Assembly: GCA_001919995.1 (NCBI GenBank) | Contig: MNIY01000145.1 | Span: 1-15,533, forward strand | Direction of reading: 5' to 3' | DNA from: Ktedonobacter sp. 13_1_20CM_4_53_11 | GTDB lineage: Bacteria > Chloroflexota > Ktedonobacteria > Ktedonobacterales > Ktedonobacteraceae | Length of the DNA stretch: 15,533 nucleotides | In this document: piece by piece, positions 7,194 through 13,137 of the stretch | Layout: the number at the start of each line of letters is the position of its first letter | How positions within the stretch are numbered: position 1 is the first letter of the stretch | Notes under the pieces: model-generated | The model's input: the letters and a program-made list of their open reading frames with translations, nothing else | Told to the model about the DNA's origin: nothing | Databases searched by the model: none | Position numbers and translations under genes: made by a program

Positions 7194-7733
7194 CTATAAG
7201 TTGAAGTACATATTCACCCAGGGCCACACCCATAGCCAGCCAGGGCCGCGGAAGAAACTGCCGGCTAATGTCACTACTGCCCAGAATATCAGAAACATGG
7301 TGAAGGTAATGATGGCAACTTTGCGGTCAGCATAGGCACGGCTGGGATTGCGATCAATATACGGCAGCACAGCAAGAGCGACAAGCACCAGGCCGGGAAC
7401 GAGTACTCCACCTGTGGTTGGGGGGAAGTAGTGGAGTAGTTCCTGCAAACCCAGGAAATACCAGGGAGCTTTTGCTGGATTTGGTGTCACATTTGGGTTA
7501 GCAGGCAACTCCAGAGGAGCATTGATCTGCAACGCCAGTAAGGTAACCATCACCGTGACAATCGTCGCGGCGAAAAATTCTCGCACAAGCAGGTGGGGCC
7601 ATACGAAGACTGAATCTTCCAGTGGCTTCTCTACACGAGTGATAGCTTCCTGCCTGACCACTGCCAGGGTGCGATAACGTCTCTGGGTCGCAGAAGCCTG
7701 CGTTTGCGTTCTTGGTTCTTGTTCAATTGACAT
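7194..7733 (-). CDS. qcrC: Cytochrome b C-terminal half (subunit IV-like, bc complex)
   Basis: This 179-residue protein matches the separate C-terminal part of split cytochrome b, as in subunit IV of b6f and the N-terminal part of Bacillus QcrC. It helps build the quinol-oxidation (Qo) site. Three helices are visible (about residues 51-70, 109-125 and 138-160). The Qo-loop motif appears as 'NPAKAPWYFLGLQELLHYF' (about 85-103), so the acidic residue of the PEWY motif of b6f is replaced by proline (PWY at 90-92). A charged region of about 45 residues precedes the first helix. Unlike Bacillus QcrC it carries no fused cytochrome c; that function is in the next-but-one gene. GAGGAG lies 11 bases before the ATG at 7731-7733. 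The symbol qcrC is used by analogy; petD would be as apt. Confidence 0.9.
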   Translation of the reverse strand: MSIEQEPRTQTQASATQRRYRTLAVVRQEAITRVEKPLEDSVFVWPHLLVREFFAATIVTVMVTLLALQINAPLELPANPNVTPNPAKAPWYFLGLQELLHYFPPTTGGVLVPGLVLVALAVLPYIDRNPSRAYADRKVAIITFTMFLIFWAVVTLAGSFFRGPGWLWVWPWVNMYFNL

Positions 7734-7760
7734 AGTTTCGGCATCTCCTCACTCATAGCA

Positions 7761-7784
7761 CCGTAGGGAGTACGGCACACTCCC
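7761..7784. repeat. Two alternative small hairpins between the cytochrome b genes
   Basis: In the 74 bases between the two cytochrome b genes, GGGAGT (7766-7771) pairs with ACTCCC (7779-7784) over a 7-base loop. CCGTA (7761-7765) can instead pair with TACGG (7771-7775). The two stems share bases and exclude each other. They lie upstream of the GAGGAG ribosome-binding site of the downstream gene. They may matter for mRNA processing or relative expression, but the stems are short and could be chance. Confidence 0.35.
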
Positions 7785-7807
7785 CAACGGCAGAGACATC
7801 CCAATCA

Positions 7808-8614
7808 CTAGCGAGCAGCACCAACTGTGGAACGCTCTGCGCTGCTTTCAATTTCTCTACGAGAGGGAGGCGGCGGGCCAGCCTCACCACCATCTTTACG
7901 AATACGCCAGAAGTGAACTGCCATTAATAACGCTGCAGCGAGTGGAAGCAGGATCACATGAGCCACATAGAAGCGGATCAATGTTGGTTGACCAACAGCG
8001 GAGCCTCCAACCATCACTTTATAGACGGTATCGCCTAAAATCGGTGTATATGGCGCCAGATTTGTACCAACCGTAATAGCCCAAATCGCGATCTGGTCCC
8101 ATGGCAAGAGATAGCCAGTGAAACTCAAAAAGAGTGTGACAAAGAAAAGGAAGACGCCGACCACCCAGTTGAACTCTCTTGGTGGCTTGTATGCGCCATG
8201 GTAGAAGACGCGTATCATATGCAGTGCCACCGACACAACCATCAGGTGAGCAGCCCAACGATGCATATTACGCACCAGTTGCCCGAATGAGACAGCGCTA
8301 TCCAACTGGTTGATATTCTGATAGGCCACGTGTGTTTCTGGGATGTAAAAGAACATCAGGAACACACCGGTGAGCGTCAGCAGCAGGAATAAGAAAAATG
8401 AGATACCACCCATACACCAGGTATAGGTGATCTTCATCGCCTGGCGGCTGACTTTCACGGGGTGCAAGTGCAGAAATACATTCCCCATCATAACCAGAGA
8501 CTGGTTCAGCGGGGTATCGGGATAGCCGTGGCGCATCACTGAACGCCAAACTTGACTCTCGACCATCTTCTGGGTCATTGTGTCGAGCAAGCTTTTTTTG
8601 CTAGTAGAGCTCAC
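7808..8614 (-). CDS. qcrB: Cytochrome b, N-terminal b6-like subunit with heme c_i cysteine
   Basis: This 268-residue subunit is the four-helix cytochrome b that carries both b hemes of the quinol oxidase complex. The axial ligands are His118 and His132 on helix B (14 apart) and His219 and His234 on helix D (15 apart), the spacing seen in b6-type cytochromes. 'YTWCMGG' places Cys67 where b6f and Bacillus QcrB have the cysteine that covalently binds heme c_i near the quinone-reduction site. Other family marks are 'RNMHRWAAH', 'YKPPREFNW' and 'SFTGYLLPWDQ'. A hydrophilic N-terminal region of about 55 residues and a Pro/Ser-rich tail flank the core. Translation starts at a GTG (8612-8614) with GAGGAGG 4 bases upstream. 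It is the first gene of the operon, in the order b, subunit IV, Rieske, cytochrome c-cupredoxin, 12-helix protein. Confidence 0.95.
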   Translation of the reverse strand: MSSTSKKSLLDTMTQKMVESQVWRSVMRHGYPDTPLNQSLVMMGNVFLHLHPVKVSRQAMKITYTWCMGGISFFLFLLLTLTGVFLMFFYIPETHVAYQNINQLDSAVSFGQLVRNMHRWAAHLMVVSVALHMIRVFYHGAYKPPREFNWVVGVFLFFVTLFLSFTGYLLPWDQIAIWAITVGTNLAPYTPILGDTVYKVMVGGSAVGQPTLIRFYVAHVILLPLAAALLMAVHFWRIRKDGGEAGPPPPSRREIESSAERSTVGAAR

Positions 8615-8647
8615 TTTGCCTCCTCAAAAGATCATGCCTCGTTGTCA

Positions 8648-8679
8648 GACCAGGACAGGATAAATAAAGAAGCCTGGTC
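8648..8679. repeat. Hairpin in the leader of the bc operon
   Basis: GACCAGG (8648-8654) pairs perfectly with CCTGGTC (8673-8679) across an 18-base AT-rich loop. If transcription starts near 8699 the hairpin lies in the 5' leader, about 33 bases before the start codon and upstream of the ribosome-binding site. It is a possible mRNA-stability or regulatory element. No T run follows it. Confidence 0.4.
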
Positions 8680-8705
8680 ACAAAAGTCCTTACTCTCTGT
8701 GAGAG

Positions 8706-8711
8706 ATTATA
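8706..8711 (-). promoter_or_regulatory. Putative -10 element of the bc operon promoter
   Basis: The minus strand carries a perfect TATAAT (plus-strand ATTATA at 8706-8711), about 92 bases before the GTG of the first operon gene. The expected -35 region (about 8729-8734) reads ATCAGC, which is a poor match, so activation by a regulator is plausible. A run of eight C (8736-8743; G on the transcribed-direction strand) sits directly upstream of that region. Confidence 0.5.
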
Positions 8712-8801
8712 ACATACACACGGAAAAGGCTGATACCCCCCCCACGCACGATCATTGGCAGGGATACACTACTTCTAAGTCCCAAGAGTGAACGGTCTTC
8801 A

Positions 8802-8837
8802 TTCTTAATTGTAATGAACTTTCTACACAATTGAGAA
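8802..8837. repeat. Spaced inverted repeat (TTCTTAATTGT / ACAATTGAGAA)
   Basis: TTCTTAATTGT (8802-8812) and ACAATTGAGAA (8827-8837) are reverse-complementary at 10 of 11 positions, with a G-U pair possible at the odd one, separated by 14 bases. It lies midway between two divergent promoters, so an operator for a dimeric regulator is the simplest reading. It is unlikely to be a terminator, as no T run follows on either strand. Confidence 0.45.
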
Positions 8838-8898
8838 GAGTAGATAGCCTGTCCTAAGACGCTTGTTCATAGAATACTTGCTCACATCGTTACGAACA

Positions 8899-8936
8899 TC
8901 AGGTGCTCACCCTATTTTTTTAAAGTGTACACCTGA
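8899..8936. repeat. Spaced inverted repeat with nested palindromes (TCAGGTG / CACCTGA)
   Basis: TCAGGTG (8899-8905) is perfectly complementary to CACCTGA (8930-8936) with 24 bases between. Two smaller palindromes are nested in it: GGTGCTCACC (8902-8911) and GTGTACAC (8925-8932), separated by a run of seven T. The arrangement fits two adjacent operator sites better than one hairpin. No known regulator site is recognised. Confidence 0.4.
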
Positions 8937-9014
8937 TTTCCAGCTCGAGCTTCATGCACAGCTTCCAACATTGCGATAGCCAGACATGATACGCATTCCA
9001 TCGATGTACTTCAT

Positions 9015-9057
9015 TTGACATGCTGCTGAGAGTATAGCTACAATGTATTGTATACAA
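9015..9057 (+). promoter_or_regulatory. Promoter of the two-component operon with overlapping palindromes
   Basis: A consensus TTGACA (9015-9020) and TACAAT (9039-9044) are 18 bases apart, so transcription should start near 9051. Two palindromes overlap the -10 and start site: ACAAT-GT-ATTGT (9040-9051) and TTGTATACAA (9048-9057). A dimeric repressor bound there would block the promoter. AAAGGAG (9056-9062) follows immediately but is 37 bases before the first start codon, beyond a small CAGCT/AGCTG stem (9067-9082). Confidence 0.6.
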
Positions 9058-9099
9058 AGGAGTTTGCAGCTGTAAATAGCTGTGAAATAAAATAACACT

Positions 9100-10197
9100 A
9101 TGGTCCATTCCAAAAGCGAAACACAAACAAGTACCCGAATACCCGGGATCTTCAGACCACTGCTCAGCTTGCCTGTATTCTATAAAGTTCTTTTTGCCAA
9201 TAGTTTGATCATCTTCGTTGGAGCTACAGGAGGTACGTGGCTTGCCTCGAATCTCGGCAACAGTCGACAGGCGCTCGCTACACCGACCTCCCTGATCATC
9301 TTCGTCGTTGTGGGTTGGCTCGTCAGTATCGCCCTCAACTTTGTCGTACTGCAGGTCGCTTTTCGCCCTTTGCAAGACCTGGGCAAGGTCATGAATCGCG
9401 TCCAAGCAGGTGAGCGATCTTTACGCGCACCTACGACCGGCGTTGACCCCGAAGCTGATCAACTTGCTCAGACATTCAACATGATGCTTGAAGCGATAGA
9501 TGATGCAACTCGGCTACGTGCCAGCCAGATTATCAATGCACAGGAACAAGAACGCAAGCGTATCGCACGGGAACTTCACGATGAGACGAGCCAGGTGCTC
9601 ACCTCGTTACTGATCAGCCTGGCAATACTCGAGGAGTCGATCACTACGCAAGAAGCTCGTGACCGCATCGCCGATACACGTAAACTGGCACACCAGACCT
9701 TGCGCGCCATTCGCAACCTGAGTATTGATCTGCGCCCTAGCGCGCTTGACGATTTAGGCTTATTACCCGCGCTGCGCTGGTACGTGAAAGAATACCAGCA
9801 AAAGTGCTCAATCGTTGTTGAATTTGCTGCGCACGGTTTCAAAGAGCGACTACCAGCTGAAGTAGAGACAGCTCTCTATAGAATAGTGCAGGAATCTCTC
9901 ACTAATACTGCTCGCCACGCTAATGCCCATAAAGTGCTCATCACTATGAAAGAGGAGGCAGACGCCGTATATGTCACCATTAAAGATGATGGCTGCGGCT
10001 TCGATGTGGGTACATTACTCAAAACTCCCGATCAAGAACGGGGATTAGGGTTGGCAGGAATGAACGAGCGCGCAGTTTTACTGGATGGTTCATTATCTAT
10101 TCATAGTGGCCCCAGACACGGCACAACTATCGAAGTTCATATACCCCTGACGCCAGCGGAAAAACCAGCCGAGCAAAAAATTGCTTCAAATCTTTAA
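9100..10197 (+). CDS. Sensor histidine kinase, NarL/DegS-type (HisKA_3)
   Basis: This 365-residue kinase would autophosphorylate and pass phosphate to the response regulator encoded 48 bases downstream. Two membrane helices (about residues 29-49 and 62-86) enclose a very short outer loop of about 12 residues, so any signal is probably sensed in the membrane or by a partner. A HAMP linker follows (about 87-142). The HisKA_3 dimerisation domain has the phospho-acceptor His160 in 'ERKRIARELHDETSQVL'. The ATPase domain shows the N box (Asn269 in QESLTNTARHA), DDGCGF (296-301) and RGLGLAGM (314-321). The ATG has no good ribosome-binding site, and an in-frame stop lies just upstream, so this start is the first available one. 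The signal is unknown. Its divergent placement against the bc operon suggests a respiratory or redox role, which is inference. Confidence 0.93.
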   Translation: MVHSKSETQTSTRIPGIFRPLLSLPVFYKVLFANSLIIFVGATGGTWLASNLGNSRQALATPTSLIIFVVVGWLVSIALNFVVLQVAFRPLQDLGKVMNRVQAGERSLRAPTTGVDPEADQLAQTFNMMLEAIDDATRLRASQIINAQEQERKRIARELHDETSQVLTSLLISLAILEESITTQEARDRIADTRKLAHQTLRAIRNLSIDLRPSALDDLGLLPALRWYVKEYQQKCSIVVEFAAHGFKERLPAEVETALYRIVQESLTNTARHANAHKVLITMKEEADAVYVTIKDDGCGFDVGTLLKTPDQERGLGLAGMNERAVLLDGSLSIHSGPRHGTTIEVHIPLTPAEKPAEQKIASNL

Positions 10198-10245
10198 TGG
10201 TACGTCTGATCGCTGGCAATCTATGCAAGACAGGAATTCGTTTCG

Positions 10246-10896
10246 ATGAAGATACATATCTTACTCGCTGATGATCATACAATTTTACGCGCTGGGCTGA
10301 AAATGATGCTGAATGCCCAACCAGATATGGAGGTGGTCGGTGAAGCGCAGGACGGTCGCCAGGCTCTTCATGAAGCTCAACGTTTGCAGCCCGACATCAT
10401 TCTCATGGATATAACTATGCCAGATATGAATGGTATTGAAGCGACGAGACAAATTAAAAAATTGGTACCAGAGGTGAAGGTTCTTGTACTCACGATGCAT
10501 GAAAATGAGGAATATGTCTTCCAGGCGCTAAGAGCCGGTGCATCGGGTTACATGCTCAAGGAAGCAGCCGATACCGAACTGATTACTGCTTTACATGTCA
10601 TACGCAGCGGACAATTCTATCTCTCACCTACCGCCCAATCCGTTATGGTGGGAGATTATCTGCAGCGAGTACGCAGCGGTGAGGAGAAAGATAGTTACAG
10701 TAGCCTTACAGAACGCGAACGCGAAATACTCAAATTAGTAGCCGAGGGTTACACCAACAACCAGATCGCTGAACGCCTGGTAATCAGTCCTAAAACGGTG
10801 GACACACATCGTACCCATGTGATGGATAAACTCAATCTACATAGCCGCGCCGAACTTGTCAAATATGCGATGCGGCGCGGCCTACTGGAAGACTAG
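10246..10896 (+). CDS. Response regulator, NarL/FixJ family (REC plus LuxR-type HTH)
   Basis: This 216-residue protein is the cognate partner of the kinase just upstream. The receiver domain (about residues 1-120) has the acidic pair Asp9-Asp10, phospho-acceptor Asp55 in ILMDITMPDMNG, Thr83 and Lys105. The C-terminal GerE-type helix-turn-helix (about 150-212) has 'LTEREREILKLVAEGYTNNQIAERL' and the recognition helix 'SPKTVDTHRTHVMDKL'. All signalling residues are present, so it should act as a phosphorylation-dependent DNA-binding regulator. AGGAA lies about 9 bases before the ATG. No separate promoter is evident between the two genes, so they are likely one transcript. Possible targets are the nearby divergent region or its own promoter; the sequence alone does not decide. 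Confidence 0.95.
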   Translation: MKIHILLADDHTILRAGLKMMLNAQPDMEVVGEAQDGRQALHEAQRLQPDIILMDITMPDMNGIEATRQIKKLVPEVKVLVLTMHENEEYVFQALRAGASGYMLKEAADTELITALHVIRSGQFYLSPTAQSVMVGDYLQRVRSGEEKDSYSSLTEREREILKLVAEGYTNNQIAERLVISPKTVDTHRTHVMDKLNLHSRAELVKYAMRRGLLED

Positions 10897-10924
10897 TGGG
10901 CATCATCAAGAGTGCGAGGACGAA

Positions 10925-11293
10925 TTACTCCTCTTCATCATCGTCAAAGCCAGTACTGCTGTCGCTCTCTTCAGCAAAATATTCGTCGCTATAGAAACCA
11001 ACATCCTTACCGACATAGACACTGACAAGAAAATCATCACGCGGCATATCAGCCGATAGTACGAGGTCCTCATCTATTTGCTCAATGAGTTTGGTCAAGT
11101 CAGCCTCTTCGAGTTCGCGTTCTAGAATAAGTGTCCCATGCACTGCGGTTGTCGTAAAGTGAATATCAACAGTGCCCAGGCGATTATTACTCTGTACGCT
11201 GCTGCCCTGCATGATGTAATAGCCCTCCGAGTGAGGAGTGCGAAAATGCCGTTCAAAGCGAATATCTTCCATACGTGTATGTTGTAAGCGCAA
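10925..11293 (-). CDS. Small acidic protein of unknown function
   Basis: I do not recognise this 122-residue protein. It has no signal peptide, membrane segment or metal motif. Residues about 39-60 look like a beta-hairpin ('TVDIHFTTTAVHGTLILER'), 61-78 an acidic helix, 88-103 another strand region, and the last 16 residues are almost all acidic or Ser ('EESDSSTGFDDDEEE'). The gene converges with the response regulator, with 28 bases between stop codons. The start is unsure. The longest frame begins at a TTG (11291-11293) with AAAGGAGG about 18 bases upstream, further than usual. The in-frame ATG at 11270-11272 has no ribosome-binding site. A possible -10 (TATACT on the minus strand, 11363-11368) lies upstream. 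The coding sequence appears real: it has a stable protein-like composition and its strong ribosome-binding site has no other gene to serve. Confidence 0.65.
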   Translation of the reverse strand: MRLQHTRMEDIRFERHFRTPHSEGYYIMQGSSVQSNNRLGTVDIHFTTTAVHGTLILERELEEADLTKLIEQIDEDLVLSADMPRDDFLVSVYVGKDVGFYSDEYFAEESDSSTGFDDDEEE

Positions 11294-11470
11294 CCAGTTT
11301 CTCTGCTGCGCCCTCCTTTCTCTTTTTACTTTTCAGCAGGTTTCCTTGAGTTTACGCACGACAGTATACAGCGCCAACTTTAATCGATAGAGTTGTCTCT
11401 AACACCCCGTCTCTGACTTGCGCGACTCACAATTCGCATAGTATACCACACTACGCGCTTTTATTGTCCA

Positions 11471-12862
11471 TCAAATAAACTGAAATGATGTATAGATCCC
11501 GGAGAATGCTATTTGTTGCTCCTGGGCATACGTTGCCTGGGGGGCTAATAGCATAATAGTAAAGATGCTGTTTTTATGAGTTGTTGCTAGTAAGGTCTCG
11601 GTATAGCTCGCCCCACTTTGTTGCACGTTTCCCTGAATTTGTTGCCACACCGCGCCCGCAAACGAACGTGTCGTACCACTTTTTATCCCTGTGAGGCCAA
11701 GCTGGTTTGCTTTCTGCTGCAGATACTGACCAAGATCTCCGCCCGGTGGCGTCCCAACGACGATATCTACTTGCGCTGTATGGCTACTATCGAATAAATG
11801 GATGGTCGCCTTACGCTGATCTACCTGTGATTGCCAGCCACTTGGATAAAGGAATGAGAGACCAAGCCTGCTATCGCTAAAACGCTGCTGGGGCTGTGTA
11901 ATTCCATCTACGGAGAAAGGCTGGTATAGCACGATCCATGTACCTATACCACCGGCTATGACCAACAAGAACAGCAAAACCAGTGTAATTACCAGTGGCT
12001 TGCGGCTCTTCCGTCGTTTCTTATCTCGGACAGGTGATACGACCGGCTGTGAAGGGGGCGTTTGTTTCCATTCCTGCGTTGGTGCACCAGGGAAGGCACT
12101 CGTTGCCTCCTGAACTGGATGATTGGCGGGGAAAGAGTGCCCAGGTGGAGGTGGTGTGAAACTTGGGGATGACGTGCGATTGGGAGTATCATATCGGCGC
12201 TGCACCGGCCCTTCTTGCTGTTGAAAAGCCTCTTCTTCAGGATAAGGTGCATCCGCTGGCTTCGTTTTCATCTGCGTTACCAGTGGAATGGTATCTACAT
12301 GTTCCACATCGTCAAAACCAGCATGTTGACTTTTATCAGGAGGTGAATCAGCGTCCTTCTGCTGCTTGTGTATCTCTGGAGAACCAGCTACAAGCGGTCC
12401 TGTTGGTAAATCATCGAGATCGTCATCTGTGACCCTAGCTGCGGGCTCAACTTGAGAAACTGGCTGCTGTGGCCAGGAGTTAGTAGGTGGCTCCGTAACG
12501 TGATTAGTCGTCTTTTCACGAGGATATTCTGGTTTAGCGGCCATCCATTTTTCAGGTGATTTTTCTCGCTTTCCCGGCCCCAATGCTCCGGAAGGTGCTT
12601 TACTATTTAGCCCATCCTCCAGCTGGCTCAACCAGGAAGGGGGTTCTTCTTGCTTTGACCGTCGATGAGAGCGATAAGGTGGCTGTTGAACAATCTGTTC
12701 TCGTAAGGGTTCCTTGGCGGTATTGGCCTGTTCGACAGGTGATGTCGATGAAGATGTTGACTTAGGGCTGAAGGGATGCGATGCTACCAGTGTCCCACAA
12801 TGATTGCAATAACGGGCATCGTCCTTTAATGCGGTCCCACAAAATGTACATTGTAGCGCCAC
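11471..12862 (-). CDS. Zinc-ribbon, proline-rich, single-helix membrane protein with C-terminal PsbP/DUF1795-like domain
   Basis: This 463-residue protein begins with a zinc ribbon: Cys5-Cys8 and Cys19-Cys22 ('CTFCGTALKDDARYCNHCG'). A long Pro/Ser/Gln-rich and probably disordered region runs to about residue 270, then a basic stretch (RDKKRRKSRK), one membrane helix (about 289-312) and an outer C-terminal domain (about 330-463). The outer domain starts with 'SDSRLGLSFLYPSGWQ', the typical opening of PsbP/DUF1795-like folds, which often act as small lipoprotein or membrane-tethered domains. The topology is therefore a cytoplasmic zinc ribbon and an outside C-terminus. Translation starts at a GTG (12860-12862) with AGGAGAGG about 5 bases upstream. 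The function is unknown. Zinc-ribbon membrane proteins of this layout are common in Ktedonobacteria by my recollection. The next gene in this direction is the small acidic protein, 177 bases away. Confidence 0.85.
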   Translation of the reverse strand: MALQCTFCGTALKDDARYCNHCGTLVASHPFSPKSTSSSTSPVEQANTAKEPLREQIVQQPPYRSHRRSKQEEPPSWLSQLEDGLNSKAPSGALGPGKREKSPEKWMAAKPEYPREKTTNHVTEPPTNSWPQQPVSQVEPAARVTDDDLDDLPTGPLVAGSPEIHKQQKDADSPPDKSQHAGFDDVEHVDTIPLVTQMKTKPADAPYPEEEAFQQQEGPVQRRYDTPNRTSSPSFTPPPPGHSFPANHPVQEATSAFPGAPTQEWKQTPPSQPVVSPVRDKKRRKSRKPLVITLVLLFLLVIAGGIGTWIVLYQPFSVDGITQPQQRFSDSRLGLSFLYPSGWQSQVDQRKATIHLFDSSHTAQVDIVVGTPPGGDLGQYLQQKANQLGLTGIKSGTTRSFAGAVWQQIQGNVQQSGASYTETLLATTHKNSIFTIMLLAPQATYAQEQQIAFSGIYTSFQFI

Positions 12863-12961
12863 GTAACCTCTCCTAAGTCCGGTAAAAAGAGCATACGTAA
12901 GAACAAAAGCTATAAGTACAACGGTATCCTATACTCGATGTTCCGTCAAGTAGCATCTCCT

Positions 12962-12970
12962 ATTATAGTA
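12962..12970 (-). promoter_or_regulatory. Possible -10 element of the zinc-ribbon gene
   Basis: A minus-strand TATAAT (plus ATTATA, 12962-12967) lies about 100 bases before the GTG start. The -35 region is poor. A TATAGTA sequence (12964-12970) overlaps it and resembles the half-sites around the tetR promoter on the other side of this 275-base divergent region. That likeness may only reflect shared -10-like sequence. Confidence 0.35.
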
Positions 12971-13039
12971 CATATAGTTCATCATGCCGCACTTGATCGA
13001 ATAACTGAGCTTCAAATTGCACCACCGAAAAACTCCCTC

Positions 13040-13069
13040 TTGACATTTTCCACATTTCTTTACTATACT
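13040..13069 (+). promoter_or_regulatory. Promoter of the double-TetR regulator gene
   Basis: Consensus TTGACA (13040-13045) and TATACT (13064-13069) are 18 bases apart, the same spacing as the kinase promoter. Transcription should start near 13076, leaving a leader of about 62 bases. TACTATAC (13061-13068) covers the -10 element and is repeated in reverse downstream, which fits autoregulation. Confidence 0.65.
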
Positions 13070-13112
13070 TGGCATGTCTACTGTATGGTATAGTAGCTTT
13101 TACTGCATAGTA
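13061..13112. promoter_or_regulatory. Cluster of TACTATA-like half-sites (candidate TetR operators)
   Basis: TACTATAC (13061-13068) is perfectly inverted as GTATAGTA (13088-13095). Between and beyond them lie related elements: ACTGTATGGTATAGTA (13080-13095) and the near-palindrome TACTGCATAGTA (13101-13112). All share TACT...AGTA ends. They cover the -10 element, start site and early leader of the regulator gene. A regulator with two DNA-binding domains could use such a multi-site array. The assignment is inferred from position and symmetry. Confidence 0.5.
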
Positions 13113-13137
13113 CAAACACACCTGATTGTGAAGATAG

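Larger units (their letters stand above)
8615..9099. other. Divergent regulatory region between the bc operon and the two-component system (no gene)
   Basis: This 485-base stretch holds no credible gene; open frames crossing it lack ribosome-binding sites and family features. It contains the bc operon -10 and leader hairpin (8648-8711), an eight-C run (8736-8743), two imperfect or spaced inverted repeats (8802-8837 and 8899-8936), and the kinase promoter with overlapping palindromes (9015-9057). The middle part is AT-rich. Its length and density of inverted repeats suggest that one or more regulators bind between the two transcription units. An unannotated small RNA is possible but I see no clean promoter-terminator pair for one. 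Confidence 0.55.

Noticed and set aside
8920..9405. 161-residue minus-strand frame covering the kinase promoter and start
   Set aside because: It is antisense to the conserved kinase N-terminus, contains no domain, and would occupy the promoter region.
10897..10924. Possible terminator between the response regulator and the acidic-protein gene
   Set aside because: Only a 5-bp stem reaching into the acidic-protein gene can be drawn and there is no T run.
12873..12956. Possible 27-residue leader peptide upstream of the zinc-ribbon gene (minus strand)
   Set aside because: AGGAG abuts the ATG with no spacing and overlaps the putative -10 element, so it could not be transcribed with its ribosome-binding site from that promoter.
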